Shown: positions 5,001-5,018 of the stretch, piece after piece
Layout: every line of letters begins with the position of its first letter
Position numbering within the stretch: the stretch's first letter is position 1
Assembly (NCBI GenBank): GCA_958422845.1
Contig: CATZPU010000116.1
Location: forward strand, 1 to 5,018
DNA length: 5,018 nucleotides
Source of the DNA: an uncultured Lachnospiraceae bacterium
Lineage (GTDB): Bacteria; Bacillota; Clostridia; Lachnospirales; Lachnospiraceae
Direction: 5' to 3'
Notes under the pieces: model-generated
Told to the model about the DNA's origin: nothing
Database searches by the model: none
Seen by the model: only the letters and a program-made list of their open reading frames with translations
Translations under genes and position numbers: made by a program

Positions 5001-5018
5001 ATTGAAAATCTATAAACA

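Larger units (their letters stand above)
4774..5018. other. Gene-free intergenic tail
   Basis: No open frame on either strand has a start, ribosome binding site and useful length; the longest candidates I traced on the minus strand are about 15 codons. The stretch contains a probable minus-strand terminator, a 17-bp hairpin, a possible pseudoknot partner, and a progressively AT-rich end with a direct repeat. TATAAT occurs at 4991-4996 and TTGAAA at 5002-5007, but neither has a partner promoter element at proper spacing inside the window. TTGAAA could be the -35 of a promoter whose -10 lies beyond 5018. Confidence 0.6.

Overview
The window reads as an ordinary chromosomal segment of a Gram-positive, Clostridia-type bacterium, most likely a gut Lachnospiraceae or close relative. 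This is inferred from the strong AGGAGG-type ribosome binding sites, a VanR/VanS-like two-component pair, a class B sortase, a DUF951 protein beside the rpsF-ssb-rpsR cluster, a zinc-ribbon (C+) S18, and an SSB with a short acidic tip. All convincing genes lie on the + strand. No species name can be supported from the sequence alone.

Layout. Positions 1-1317 hold the C-terminal end of an OmpR/PhoB (VanR-like) response regulator overlapping a VanS-like sensor kinase. Positions 1380-2243 encode a class B sortase and 2337-3062 a Sir2-family NAD-dependent deacylase. A degenerate compound tandem repeat built on the hexamer GCAGAC (3062-3170) separates sir2 from a 66-residue DUF951 protein (3194-3394). 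These genes share one direction with gaps of about 60-130 bp and no visible terminator, so they could be co-transcribed. No vanH/vanA/vanX-type gene is visible, so nothing here indicates glycopeptide resistance.

A well-formed sigma-A promoter (3481-3509) starts the second unit, rpsF-ssb-rpsR (3585-4706). The rpsF 5' leader folds into a two-helix structure that buries the Shine-Dalgarno sequence, as expected for autoregulation by the S6:S18 complex. Two further hairpins sit between ssb and rpsR. A strong intrinsic terminator with a GAAA tetraloop (4735-4773) ends the unit.

Positions 4774-5018 contain no gene. They hold a probable minus-strand terminator, a perfect 17-bp hairpin whose loop can pair with a downstream segment, and an AT-rich direct repeat at the right edge.

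Most of the window is well-understood housekeeping sequence. I did not find a clear novel system. The best leads are the structured non-coding tail, the repeat that begins right after the stop codons of srtB and sir2, the hairpin pair before rpsR, and the SSB tip that ends one residue beyond the usual terminal phenylalanine.
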